Of a stretch of DNA of 64,000 nucleotides, positions 21,082 through 32,229 are shown piece after piece. The notes under the pieces were generated by a model. It was not told where the DNA came from and ran no database searches. It saw nothing but the letters and a program-made list of their open reading frames with translations. The number at the start of each line of letters is the position of its first letter. Position 1 is the first letter of the stretch. The translations under genes and the position numbers were made by a program. Source of the DNA: Petrolisthes cinctipes (taxonomy: Eukaryota; Arthropoda; Malacostraca; Decapoda; Porcellanidae); the NCBI GenBank assembly GCA_033782935.1, contig JAWQEG010000510.1:210001-274000 (forward strand). The letters run 5' to 3'.

Positions 21082-21420
21082 CAGGCTAATTTTAAAATGC
21101 CCCATTTGAATATGCCCTATCTTTAAAATGGGGCATTTGCAGAGGAAATGCCATAGAAGAAAATAGTCTTAAAATGGTCTAAATTAGTGGGTAATGAAGG
21201 TTGAAATACCGTACTCAATAATGGTAATTCTTTCAATATTTACCGATCAGGCTAATTTCAAAATGCCCCATTTGAATATGCCCTATCTTGGAAATGGGGC
21301 ATTGCAAAAGAAAATGCCATAGAAGAAAAGTGTCTTAGAATGTTATAAATTAGTGGGTAAAGAAGGTAAAAACATTGTATATAAAATGGCAACATAATAG
21401 ATAATTACCGTTATATTTCC
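21082..21420 (+). repeat. Tandem duplication of a 166-bp unit
   Basis: Two units start at CAGGCTAAT (21082 and 21248). Each contains GCCCCATTTGAATATGCCC and an inverted partner GGGGCATTTGC or GGGGCATTGC, so each unit can form a short hairpin. The paralogue near 28530 has one unit followed by 44-bp tandem pieces of it. Confidence 0.82.
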
Positions 21421-21740
21421 TCGGTTTTATTTTTTTTCCCCCAGGTTTGTGTGTGTGTGTTTTTTTTTAAGGATTGTGTGTGTGTGTGTATCCAGGCTTG
21501 TTTTATTCATTACTTTACAGGTTAATAACGTAATTTACTAAGCCTGTGTTAATTAATTAAATGATTATACTTGTTAAATTTAATGATCTTATATCGATGA
21601 ATTATATATTGTATATCACTTGGTTTCCTTCTCTATTGACTCGTATATATCATAATAAACCACTAAAGAACCATTAATATTATCAATTACAACAATACAA
21701 CATAGAAAACTACAAAAACTCACACTTTATTATTGTTGTT
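21421..21740. other. AT-rich non-coding stretch
   Basis: Short GT runs and AT-rich unique DNA. The end (21698-21735) repeats the sequence at 18033-18067. No gene. Confidence 0.5.
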
Positions 21741-21966
21741 GTTGTTGATGATGATGACTGAGAGTGATGCGATGCGATGCGATGATGTCGAGGGATAGCC
21801 TTTACAACGGCACCTCTTCTGTCGTTTATTTGTTGCTGAGTTCCTTTAATTTCTTCTACCTTATTTTCCAGCACTTATAAAGATATTCTTTTATATTGTC
21901 CAAACATTTTCCACTGTCGAATAACAACCCTCCAATGATGTTTTCCTTGCATTCGATATAAGGTTG

Positions 21967-24900
21967 TTACAATTTTCCAATTTCACTTCTTTCTTCAACA
22001 TAGCCAGTACAGTCAAGCACAAAATGTTCTAAGTTTTCTGGATCTGTTCCACACATCTTACATCCTGTTTCATTGTCCTCTTTTCTAAATCTTTTTCTAT
22101 CTCCCAAGTTTAAAGTACTTGTCCTACATTTAAATAACATCACTGATGCTGGTGTTATTGTCATATAGTTCCTCTGTCATTCCCATTTCCTTTTTTTCAT
22201 TTTCTGTAAACCTTTAGGGTAGTCTTACTTTCCATTTCCTCTCTCCAGTTCTTAGTGTCCTATTCATAAATCTTGTTTAGGAGTTCTTGGTTCTTCATGG
22301 TTTTTAGTTTATCTAAATTGATATCTAATGCTTTCATTCCCTCCGCACATTCCTTCATCCATTTATTTGTTCTATTATCCTTCAATTCTTCTACTATTTC
22401 GTATGTTAATTTGTTTCCTCCATCTCTCATTATTCCTTGTAAATATTGTAATTTTGTTCTAGTAATTTTTTATTTCATGAGTGAGGCACCCACTTCTCCT
22501 CTTAGTCCACTAATTGCTGTGCTTTTTTCTGCCCCAAGAATTGTTCGGTACACTGAGTTTTCAATTTTTTGTAACGTATCTATTTCTTTCTTGTTATAAT
22601 CCACCACACTAGCCCCATACAGTATTCCAGGCAATGCCAGACCTTTCCACAAAGTTTTTCCAATCATTAGTTTGTTACAACTCCTGGCTGTCACTGAGTA
22701 GGTCATATTTGCTAGTTTCTTTGCTTTTTTTTAAATATTAACTTTGTAATTCTTAAAACAGTCTCTCTTGTTTCCAATATCCACTCCCAAATATTTAATA
22801 GTCTCCACCACTTCTATCCCTTCTAGTTTTGCTGGTTGATTTTCCATATTGAAGATTATGAATTTGCTCTTATTTTTATTTAACTCCAACCCACATTTCC
22901 TGCTTACATTGCTCAGTCTTATAATGTTTGCTTTTGCCTCTAACATTGATTGTGAAAACTGCTGTCCATTAGATCCTGTGCACCCTTGGCGTATACCGCT
23001 TGTTATCTTTATCTCTTTTTCTATTTTTCTGCTTAAACACAGTTGTGTTGTATCATTCTGGTACACATCACTTATTATATCTATCATATTTTCATGTGTT
23101 TTTATTTCTTTTAGATTTTTTACGATCTCTTCTCTTTTTATTGAGTCCTGTGCCTTCTTAAAGTCTATTGCTGCTACGATTAATGGTGTCTTGTTCTTGT
23201 ATCTTTTTTCAATACAGTACCTGAGTATGAGTATATTGTCTTCAATTTTTCTTCCCTGTGTAAATCCGGACTGCAATTCACTATTTAAATCATTAACTTG
23301 TAGTTGTTGTTCTATTTTGCTCTTCATTATTGACATAAATATTTTGTAATCAATATTTGTGAGTGCTATATGGGTCTTAAATCCTGGGCTGTTGGTTTAA
23401 CTTTTTTTGGTAGCATTACTGTTCTTGAGGTTTTCCAGGTTTGTGGGACTTTTCCTTGTCTAATTATTTTATTAAAACAGTATAGTAACTTTTCTATGCT
23501 TTTTTCACTATCTATCAATGCCTTGTAGCATTCTGGTTTTACCCCATCTGGACCAGCTGCCTTTTTGTTTTTCAAGCTTTTTAATGTTTTTATAATTTCT
23601 TCTTTATTTATTATTGGTTCTTCCATGGTTGTTGTTATCCGAGCTAGGCCCATTCCAACAGTCATATCCATATGTTTCATTAGCACTGCGCTTCTCTACC
23701 CCCACTTAGCCCAGCCGTTTTCCCGCCTTCACACACCTTCACACACAGGTGGCCCAGCCGCTTCCCGCTTCCACTCAGTTAACTCCTGGCCTCAGACACG
23801 TGAGCATCTCTCCACTCCCCTCGCTACTCTGAGCCAAACCAACTCACACACCACCTTGCTTGATTCACTACAACCTGTTACCCAAGTTTTACCTACCAAT
23901 AAACTACCTTGTACTGCACAGTGAGTCTTAAATCATCTTGGGTGATAATGTCCCATAACGTTATAGCATGTACTGTCTCTTGTCTTGATTAGTTTCATTA
24001 ATTATTTGTTCCTCTATAAAAATTTTGTACCTTCCTTTTTCTTGTGTGTTTCAAACCTTATTTATGTTATTGTCATGATTTTGGTATATATCCTTCCAAA
24101 ACATTTCAAGCTCTTGAGCTGCATCTTCTGGTTTAAGTATTCCTCCCTCTGTACTATACAATTCCCCTTTGTCCTTATCATAGTTTATTTCTTTACCTTT
24201 TAATTTGTCAATATATTGCCATAATCTCTTACTTTTGTCACTACTTCCATTCATCTCCTCTGTCACCTTTTTCTCATGTTTTATTATTGCTTCTTTGATC
24301 AATCTTTTCACCCTATCTTTTTGTACCTTATATAAGCTCCAAAGTCTATCTTTTACTTCTTCACTAGCCTCATTTCGTTTCTCTCTATTAAGCTTCTTTC
24401 TTTTCTTGATTTCCTTTCTAATTTCTTCACACATCCATGGTGGTTCAATCCTGTTTATATGTCTCTTATCCTTTCTCCTTCTATACTTTTTCTTTAATAT
24501 ACATTCTGCATTTCTTGTCATGATTTCACCAAACTCTACCATATTTTGTACCTCTTCATTGCACTCTCCTTCCACTTCTTCCTTATATATCTGTAATGCT
24601 TCTTTGTCTGTTGTATAATAAATATTTTCTTGCCATTGATCATTTGTATTTTCTATTTTGTGTCTCTCCTTTGATTAATATTTCAATCAAATTATGGTCA
24701 GATAATTCCGTTATTTCTTTTCTTTCATCTATTTTCATTGCTTCGTATACATCATAAAATTTATGGTTCACCAGAACGAAGTCTATCACACTTTTTGATT
24801 TTCCTCTCTCCCATGTTATCAACCCTTCACACCTCTGGTCATTGTTTAGTAGAATAAGATTATAGTTTTCCATCCAGTTAATCTCATCTTCCCCTCGTCT

Positions 24901-25208
24901 ATCCATTTCCTGCTCTCCAAGGAATCCCAAATGTCCATTAAAATCCCAAGTAGGACAAAGGGTATCTCCCCTATATTTTCTACTATACCTTCTATTTCTG
25001 TTTTTAAACTAGTGTATCTTCTTTTATCCTCTTCTTTATTTCCCGCAGGTAAATAGACCAAAAGCAGCTTAAAACAAATATTTCCTAATTTACACTTGCA
25101 AAATAACAAATCCTTATTTCTATTTGTTATCTTTTCAATTTTACTATCTTCATCCTTCTCCGACAAAATCATCAATCCCCCTCCTTTCTTTTCCTCCATT
25201 TCCCTCAT
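21967..25208 (-). pseudogene. LINE ORF2 (endonuclease and reverse transcriptase), decayed
   Basis: The pieces in order are an endonuclease N-part (25208-24846; KKGGGLMIL, and VLLGILMDIW where VLLGDFN is expected), an endonuclease C-part (24930-24640; SVIDFVLVN, ELSDHNLIEI), a basic linker (24575-24051), RT start (23686-23366; NKKAAGPDGVKPE, TAQDLRPI), RT core (23336-22731; LQSGFTQGRKIEDNI, AAIDFKKAQDSI, ITSGIRQGC) and a thumb/C-terminal region (22706-22470, 22164-21967, with a CxxC-H-C cluster). RT jumps from GIRQGC straight to LEAKANIIRLS, so the catalytic YADD/FADD block is deleted. Confidence 0.85.
23683..23991. mobile_element. 309-bp unclassified insertion with 9-bp target duplication
   Basis: The LINE ORF2 is interrupted by sequence flanked by exact copies of GTTTCATTA (23674-23682 and 23992-24000). 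The insert starts GCACTGCGCTTC, is GC-rich in its first half and carries CAATAAAC near 23902 on the plus strand. There are no clear TIRs and no poly(A). A 9-bp duplication fits Mutator-like elements or a retroposed fragment. Confidence 0.65.
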
Positions 25209-25359
25209 ATTACTTATTGAGTATATGTGATCACAGAGACTGATATTCTCACACTTTTGGTGTGTTTACGTTAAACATGAAAATTCATCACTTTTAATTA
25301 AATCTTGTAATTCCGTCATCTTAACTTTTGTTAGCTCTTGTATGTTTATTAGTTTAATC

Positions 25360-26253
25360 TTACATATGCTCTCCATATATTTGTCCTCTTTCTCCTTGAA
25401 AATTATTTCTCATTAACTTTGCATCCTTTATATACCATCCCTTTTCTCCCAGTTCTCGTTTTCTTTTTAATTCCTCCCAGAGCTCCTTATTTTGTTGTCT
25501 CTCTTTCTTAGTCATATCCAAGATGATAGATATTCTTTTTGCTAGCCTATGGTTTGTATTCTTAAGGTTCTTTGCATTTTTCAGAATCTGCCATTTCATC
25601 CATGTTTCTTTTATTTTTAACAGGAGTGGTCTCTTCTTTCCAGGTTCATTTATTAATCCTAATCTTGCTGCATCCAAAATTTCTACATCCTCTACTTTTA
25701 CTTCCCTTTGTATTATATCCAGAGAGTTTTCTATGTCTTTCTGTATCTTTTCCTTTGGTTCTGATTCCTCGGGTTCTTCTAAATTATAAATGATAATATT
25801 ATTCCTCTTTCTCTCGTTTTCTTCTCTCTCTTTCATATCTTCAACCATTTCACTTTTTAGTTCTACTTTCATTATCTCTATTTTCTTACCTCTCTTCTTC
25901 AGTTCTAACTCCATTTCCTCTAACCTATCTTTCTTTAACTTACCTAAGTTCTCCTCCCACTGCATCATTTTTTCCTCAAAGAAAGATCTCAACCCCTTTT
26001 TCATCTCATCAATCTTTTTTCCTAATTCCCCGTCTGGTGTTAACAGTCTCTTCTTTGCTACTGGTATACATCCAGAACATATCCATACTGATTCAGAATC
26101 TTTCAACTCTCTATATAGGGTAGGACTGACCTGCTCACATCCGATGTGGAACCAGACACTACACATATCACTTTGTATTCCTCTCTCCTGTTGTTTTACT
26201 CTGTTTTCACATCTTCCACAGCTGTCTTCTCTTCGTGCGCTTCGACTAGCCAT
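25360..26253 (-). CDS. LINE ORF1: PHD-like finger, coiled coil, RNA-binding-like domain
   Basis: This is an intact 297-residue frame starting MASRSARREDSCGRC. Residues 12-62 form a PHD-like Cys/His cluster (CGRCENRV, MCSVWFHIGC, WICSGC). Residues 80-150 are highly charged, heptad-like coiled coil (KKIDEMKKGL, EEMELELKKRGKK). Residues 155-270 begin RNNIIIYNLEEPEES and continue VEILDAARLG and KKRPLLLKIKE, like the RRM-type domain of LINE ORF1 proteins. ORF1 proteins bind element RNA and form the transposition particle. Intactness despite a ruined ORF2 suggests chance or recent decay. Confidence 0.8.
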   Translation of the reverse strand: MASRSARREDSCGRCENRVKQQERGIQSDMCSVWFHIGCEQVSPTLYRELKDSESVWICSGCIPVAKKRLLTPDGELGKKIDEMKKGLRSFFEEKMMQWEENLGKLKKDRLEEMELELKKRGKKIEIMKVELKSEMVEDMKEREENERKRNNIIIYNLEEPEESEPKEKIQKDIENSLDIIQREVKVEDVEILDAARLGLINEPGKKRPLLLKIKETWMKWQILKNAKNLKNTNHRLAKRISIILDMTKKERQQNKELWEELKRKRELGEKGWYIKDAKLMRNNFQGERGQIYGEHM

Positions 26254-26329
26254 CTTCTTCTCTTATTTTTCACTTTAGTTTATGTGGTAACTTTTATAAA
26301 GTTTACATTATTTGGGAAACTCAGCTCTC

Positions 26330-26596
26330 AGTTTTCGAAAACTGCCGCCACCGGCTCCTGCAGTTCATCCTCCTTCCATGCCTCCTCATATGCTATTCTA
26401 TCTTCCTCACTATTGCCTACATTTATCCTTAGTCTTCTACACTTCCTATTACTCTCCTTCCTCGCATTCTCAATATCTTCATTCCACCAGCTCTTCATCA
26501 AATCTTCTTTTATTGCTATTCCTCACCCTTCCTATCCTTCTCTCACCCACCTCTGTCACTTTCCTAATCAGGGAATCATTCAGTTCATCCACTCAG
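26330..26596 (-). pseudogene. LINE EN-RT linker fragment
   Basis: On the minus strand, after a frameshift, the sequence reads KSWWNEDIENARKESNRK, then RIAYEEAWKED. The WWNxxIxxARK pattern is the typical linker between LINE endonuclease and RT. It is cut at 26597 by the left edge of the duplicated segment. Confidence 0.65.
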
Positions 26597-27334
26597 TCAC
26601 AACCAGTGTTGCCAATTTTGTAGTACCAATTTCCCACAGATTAAGGATTTTTTTCCCACAGATTGAAATGAAGATCCCACAAAACAAATAAAGACAAATT
26701 TTATTGTTTCTTTTTAATGTACATGAATATTGTATTGATACATTTCTCCTCACTAAAGAAAATCAATTACATAATATTTGACAACCATATAACTGAACTT
26801 TGCTGAAGGTAAACTTAAAAATGTCAGTTTTATTTTCCGTAAAGACTAACTAGGCCTATGAGAACTTAGCTAAACAATGTTAATATTGACAATTAGATAT
26901 ACAGTATACATACCTACAGCCACAGATTCTTATTGTAGTACATCAAGAGCAATAATATTATTCTCCTCCTCCTCTTCAGAACCTTTAGAATTAAAACTTC
27001 TGATCATATCATCAGAAGGCTCAAAGTTTACATAGGATTGAAAATAATGAACCAATCCATACTTTATTTTTAACAATTAATGCCTCTACTGACCTAACAC
27101 TGAGACGATTTCTTAGTTTAGAGTGAACAACATTCATCTGTGAAAATTGGGGAGAAGATCTTGATAAAGCTTGTCATTCCCTTTCTTTAAGACTCTCAAA
27201 ATGTTGTGGATGTCACTCAGGTTACCTTTCTGCACAACAAAGCACCATATGTGAAAGTGCTTTGAACCCAGCCAGAACCTTCTGAAGGACAACAACATTG
27301 ACTTCTTTGGTAATGACGAGTGGCCCAGTAATTC

Positions 27335-27341
27335 TCTTCAT

Positions 27342-27395
<54 letters not shown>
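27335..27395. repeat. (GA)n microsatellite
   Basis: About 27 GA repeats. The paralogous position in copy 1 (18960-18980) has only about nine, so it expanded after duplication. Confidence 0.9.
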
Positions 27396-27864
27396 ATGTA
27401 GGGTCAGAACAAGTTTTTTTTTTTTACCTATATCGTCGGGTCTTGCTATGGATGCAAACATAACTGTACCCCTTATAGTCCTTGGTAATGACGAGTGGCC
27501 CAGTGATTCTCCTCATCTGTGAAAATGTTGGATCTATCTTGAAAGACGTGGTTAAAAAAAAGGATGTTGTGTGAACCTCTTTCAACTCCATTTAGTCGTA
27601 CCAATATGGAGGAGCACATCAATGGTGTGCTTCGGGTAATGGAGGTCAACATGGAGCTTTTTGAGTCACTTTTGTCTTCCTACCCTGCTCGTCTTGAAGC
27701 TGGTCATGACGCCAATGGAAGCAACACTGAATACTCACCTTGTCACCATACACCTACAATATAATGTGCTACCTCTTGATATTTTCAGTTTTTTCCTATC
27801 ATGCTTAGGGGGGAGGGGAGCAATCATTGTTTGCCACCGTTTACTTTCAATGTTTTATTTCATG

Positions 27865-28083
27865 TGTGAACAGTTTTGTGTAACGTTAGTTGGGATTTGT
27901 CAGAAAACTTTTTACAACATTCATTACATTTAAAATCCTATACTCTTGTATGAATTTTTATATGTATATTAAGGGTAGATTTCTTACCAAACCTTTTACC
28001 ACATTCATTACATTCAAAGTCCTTCACTCCTGTGTGTATAAGTATGTGTTGCTTTAGTTTACCCTTTGTCAGAAACTTTTTAC
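27865..28083 (-). pseudogene. Truncated C2H2 zinc-finger paralogue
   Basis: Only the last fingers survive: part of finger 9, finger 10 (FECNECGKRFGKKS), the in-frame TAG at 27938-27940, and finger 11, whose second CxxC reads CNECC. The upstream fingers are deleted at 28082. It is a clear remnant of the gene at 19443-20423. Confidence 0.85.
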
Positions 28084-28689
28084 TGAATATTTACTGTAAT
28101 ATTCTGGTGTCAGGATTATCACACTATTACTGGTGTTATCTGAAAGAAATATAACTATATTTTAACAGCAACCAGGAAGGAAATAGAAATAAAAGAGGGA
28201 CAGTTGAAGAACTGAAAGCTAGTGGCTGGGTCCGAAGGGGTGCCAAAACCCTTCCCTAAAATATTGGGTATTTATTGAAAAAATAACAGTTTTGTAGCAG
28301 TGTTGCCAGATCCGGCTAGGTCCCAGTATTTTGCCCCGATCATTTCGTGTACTTTACCACGGTCATTTCCCGGTAGTTTGCCAATGTTAGGTCCCGGTAG
28401 TTTGCCCAGGTTAGGTCCTGGTAGTTTGCCCAGGTTAGTTCCCGGTAGTTTACCCAGGTTAGGTGCTGGTAGTTTGCCCAGGTTAGTTCCCGGTAGTCCG
28501 ATAAGGTCTAGGTTAGGTTAAGTCAGGTCAGGTAGGGTCAGGCTAATTTCAAAATTCCCCATTTGAATATGCCCTATCTTTGAAATGGGGCATTTGCGGA
28601 GGAAATGCCATAGAAGAAAATAGTCTTGGAATGGTCTAAATTAGTGGGTAATGAAGGTAGAAATACCGTACTCAATAACGGTAATTCTT

Positions 28690-28880
28690 TCAATATTTAC
28701 CGGTCTTATAATGATCTAAATAAGAGGGTAATGAAGGTAGAAAATAGTCTTAGAATGGTCTAAATAAGTGGGTAATGAAGGTAGAAAATAGTCTTAGAAT
28801 GGTCTAAATAAGTGGGTAATGAAGGTAGAAAATAGTCTTAGAATGGTCTAAATTAATGGGTAATGAAGGTAGAAAAACGG
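28690..28880 (+). repeat. 44-bp tandem repeat, about four units
   Basis: Units of GGTCTAAATAAGTGGGTAAT plus GAAGGTAGAAAATAGTCTTA. The unit derives from the interior of the 166-bp element also seen at 21082-21420. Confidence 0.85.
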
Positions 28881-28920
28881 TACTCAATAACGGTAATTCT
28901 TTCAATATTTACCTATGTTT

Positions 28921-29857
28921 CCTTTAATTATGGCCCCAAACTATCCTCCTACCTCTTTGTATGTATAGAAGGTCATTTAAGTGTTGAAATATAAAGTTAC
29001 AAGTGATGGTATATTGTTGATGCTGAAGCTGCTGCTTTATTATTATTATGGTCAATATTTGTGAATGTCAAATTAGCTTCTTCTTGTTATAATGTTATCA
29101 TAAAACTATATATATAATAAATATAATATATATCTCTATATATAACTGTGAGTGAATTATTATAATGTCAACATCATATTTTTATATTTCATGTAAGGAT
29201 ATATTTCTATTAATAATGTTAATATTATACACAGTCTCTACATTGACTTGTATTGTTTGTCATCATCAGTGTTGCCAGATGCTGGGAAATTCGTCTGTTT
29301 TAGGGAATATTGAAGTCCACATAATAGGGACATTATATAAATATTGTTCATGAATAAACAGGGAAAATTCTACCAGACCAAAAAATACCAAAAAGATCTT
29401 CAGTGATCAAGAGTAAACAGAGAATTATTGAGGTAAAAAAGTGAAATTGTAAAGGTAAAGTTAGGGAAATGATGTCAAATAGATCTGGCAACACTAACCA
29501 CGATGGCCGCCGTACCACAGAGCTATACACATAGAGTGGTCGACCCTGTGTTATTAGATAGGGGAGGAGTGTCGCAAGTCAGCCTGCTCGGCGGCCATTT
29601 TGAATAGCCCTTTGGTGCGCGCTTTGAACTCCCGAACGTACTTGTATAGTATGTTTCTATCCACAGTTATTGACATTTCCCTGATTTGTAAAGCATTGTA
29701 TCTTGTTATCTAATTATGCAGGTTTTGTTGAATCAATTAACAAGGCTAAGATAATGTCCATACGGAAAATTATGCAAAGAAATTAAACTTAAACTGGTTT
29801 ATTAAACAAGACAAATATATATAACTGTAATCTGTCTCCCTCTCCCACCACTTACCT
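28921..29857. other. AT-rich non-coding stretch with a candidate hAT-type MITE
   Basis: No gene. AGTGTTGCCAGAT at 29269-29281 and its exact reverse complement ATCTGGCAACACT near 29487-29499 bracket about 230 bp, which could be a hAT-like MITE. No matching target duplication was found. A GC-richer patch lies at 29570-29660. Confidence 0.5.
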
Positions 29858-30152
29858 TACATACATACCTACATATTACTCTAGTGTGACATTTATACAT
29901 ACATACATATTACTCTAGAGTGACATACATACATATTACTCTAGAGTGACATACATACATATTACTCTAGTGTGACATACATACATATTACTCTAGTGTG
30001 ACATACATACATATTACTCTAGTGTGACATACATACATACATACATACTACTCTAGTGTGACATACATACATGCATATTATTATAGTGTGACATACATAC
30101 ATATTATTCTAGTGTTACATACATACATATTACTCTAGTGTGACACATACAT
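29858..30152 (+). repeat. Minisatellite of CATACATATTACTCTAGTGTGA units
   Basis: About ten units of 25-33 bp made of ATTACTCTAGTGTGAC plus variable (ATAC)n. No coding content. Confidence 0.9.
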
Positions 30153-32000
30153 ACAGTCGTGGTCAATAATAATCATCCACATATGGGTAACTTTAACAAT
30201 TTACTGTGTAATGTTTTCATGTTCACAAATTATTTTATTGTTTTAAGTAGTGTGTAGCTGTTTGTATTAAATTAAACTGTAAAAGCTGGTATTTTTGTCC
30301 CCTTACTTTACTCTTGGAGGGAAACAAAAACCCACTGCCTTCAACAAAACAAAAAAAACAACCAGTGTATGCTACAACTCTATCCTATAGCTGTATCAAC
30401 TTGGTCCGGAAAAAAAACAAAATACCGATGAGGAACAGGACTTGCCTTGCGAATACCAAAAATAAATCATACAAAGGACAAGTCCAGCTCCTCTCCAGTA
30501 CTGGGTAAACGCTGCCACCACCAGACCAAAGTCGATCAGAGGAACCAAGTGAGCACACACCGGAAGGGTAGCGTAACGTTACGTTAAGAAGGCTCGCGAG
30601 TAAGCAACCCAGACTACAGTTCTAACGGGGGTACGATCAGTGATTGGAATTAATAATCTACTACTATCTATAAAGAAACATAGTCTATTTGTTACATCGG
30701 TGACGAAAATACTCAGACAATTATAAACCCGTTTATTTTATCAACCTATTTGGTACGAGTACAAAATAATCATAATAATAATAATTTCTGTTCCCCCCTC
30801 CCTTGCTAATATTTCCTACTCCCTGTTCTGTCAGTTAGGACCGGAACCATTCCTCGTCTCGCCAGTTGACAGAGCTAAGTACATATAAAAAAAGTATTAC
30901 ATGAAGTGTCCCCCCTCCCACAATATCCCCAAAAATTCCGAATAATAAATTTTTTCACAACAAGGCCGAAATATAGTTAATACAATAAAAAAAATCACAT
31001 CCTAATCTCAATACTATAATTATGAAATAATATAAAATTGCCAGCAAATTTTCTTAATTTTCTTTGGTACCACGTGGTTCACTAAACACCAAGGGAGAAT
31101 GCTATAATGGCTGTCACCAGCAAAAGACGAGATCAGAATGAGCTTGAGAAAAACCAACATACTTTACTTACTATGTCTGAATGTGAACACACAATATTCT
31201 TTAGTTAGTTATATCCCATCACGGGACTAATAGATTCACCACACTATATTCACAATACAATATTTATGATGAGAGCGAGTTTGAGCTCTTACCTGTCACC
31301 AGCAAAAGACGAGATCAGAATGAGGAAGAAGCAACGCATAGTACTGCCTCGTCATCTCTCCCACTCCCTCCCCCCACAAGCCAAGTAGTGACCAACGTAT
31401 CTCAATTTCTGGCAAATCCATCAGTTCCACCCTTACTGGGGTATATAGTTACCCAACATGATTTAAACATACTATTGAGCTCAAATACATTGCATTCTCC
31501 CTTGTTTAAAGTTTTATATTACTGTAATTTACATATTCCAGGGATGTATTGTTCCGCCATCAAGAAAATGTACTGTCCCGACTTCAGTTCCTAACTAATC
31601 TAATTAATTTTCTAAGTAAATTACAATTAAATGCCGGTAACAGTATAGGAATGTTAGCTTCGTAATTATACATTATAATTATAAATGCAGGTTATTCCCT
31701 GTCTCCAATAAATTATTTTACATTCACCTCTTAAATCACCACGTATTTCTCTATCCCTATCAATCTACCTAAGTTTCAGTTATTCCTCTTTTTAACCTAT
31801 TTGTCTAACTATAATCATTACTTCTATTTTCCTCATATTAACATTTTGTGTTGAAGAAGCCCACCACCGAGATCATTCGTCAGTGATAATCTCAGCCTGG
31901 CTACTCCCTACAATCTTACACTAAAAACCTATTCTAATACATATAAATATATAATACCCGTAAATATCCTAAATAACAATACATATAAAATAGGGGTGTT
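30153..32000. other. Long stretch without recognisable genes
   Basis: AT-rich unique DNA. The only plus-strand ORFs are short (30314-30508, 31388-31594) and match nothing I know. A 31-bp exact direct repeat, beginning CTGTCACCAGCAAAAGACGA, occurs at 31111-31141 and 31293-31323. This is compatible with old transposon DNA, but no family could be named. Confidence 0.5.
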
Positions 32001-32229
32001 ACAGTATTGGTTTGTAAGCACGCAAACGAAAGAATGTTAGCCTTATAAATGACTTATGGGTGAATTATTTAATTAATTTGTTAAGTAAACTATACAGTGA
32101 TCATCATTATCTAACTGTTGGATAGATTTTGTGAATGTGGATACTCAGCTTTTGGGAAATAATGAAGCCTTACAAGTGTGGTTGGTTGGGAAACTAACAA
32201 ACCAATACCACTGTGGAATCAATCCTAAA
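32001..32229 (-). mobile_element. MITE family 1, reverse copy
   Basis: In reverse orientation it matches the MITE at 36318-36560 across its length: one end GTATTGGTTTGTAAGCACGC, the middle GATAGATTTTGTGAATGTGG, and the other end GGTATTGGTTTGTTAG in reverse complement. The outermost bases of one end are missing. Its other end runs without a break into the 71-bp satellite. Confidence 0.85.

Larger units (their letters stand above)
18083..21420. repeat. Duplicated segment, copy 1 (paralogue at 26597-28920)
   Basis: From CACAACCAGTGTTGCC at 18083 the sequence matches 26597 onward with only scattered differences. The shared order is AT-rich lead, hAT remnant, GA microsatellite, a short plus-strand ORF, zinc-finger DNA, GGTCCCGGTAGTTTGCC repeats and a 166-bp unit containing GCCCCATTTGAATATGCCC. 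Copy 2 has two large internal deletions, in the hAT remnant and in the zinc-finger array. CAGTGTTGCCA at the left edge looks like a hAT-type terminus, so the segment could be a composite mobile unit. A matching right end was not found. Confidence 0.8.
21741..26280 (-). mobile_element. LINE with ORF1 and decayed ORF2, nearly full length, minus strand
   Basis: Its 5' end is near 26280, with ORF1 at 26253-25360 and ORF2 pieces from 25208 down to 21967. The 3' tail on the minus strand is rich in ATCGC, TCATCA and CAACAA units (about 21730-21790). A 309-bp foreign insertion lies at 23683-23991 within ORF2. It divides the two copies of the duplicated segment. ORF2 is broken in many places and has lost the catalytic RT block, so the copy is dead, although ORF1 is still open. 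Confidence 0.87.
26597..28920. repeat. Duplicated segment, copy 2 (paralogue of 18083-21420)
   Basis: It is collinear with copy 1 but shorter. One deletion removes about 130 bp of the hAT remnant, joining GTGAAAA to TTGGGGAGAAG at about 27150. A second removes most of the zinc-finger array, joining finger DNA to TTTACTG at about 28082; copy 1 has TTTACTG at 20583. Insertions relative to copy 1 lie at 28110-28310. The short ORF corresponding to 19189 is at 27606-27764. Confidence 0.82.

Noticed and set aside
30153..30520. A Tc1/mariner element starting CAGTCGTGGTCAATAAT after TA
   Set aside because: No matching inverted end was found downstream, and the ORF at 30314 has no transposase motif I can recognise.
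30660..32000. A solo LTR bounded by TGTTACA-type ends
   Set aside because: TTGTTACATCGGTGACG near 30690 and GTGTTACAG near 31995 are suggestive, but there is no inverted terminal pair, target duplication or second LTR.
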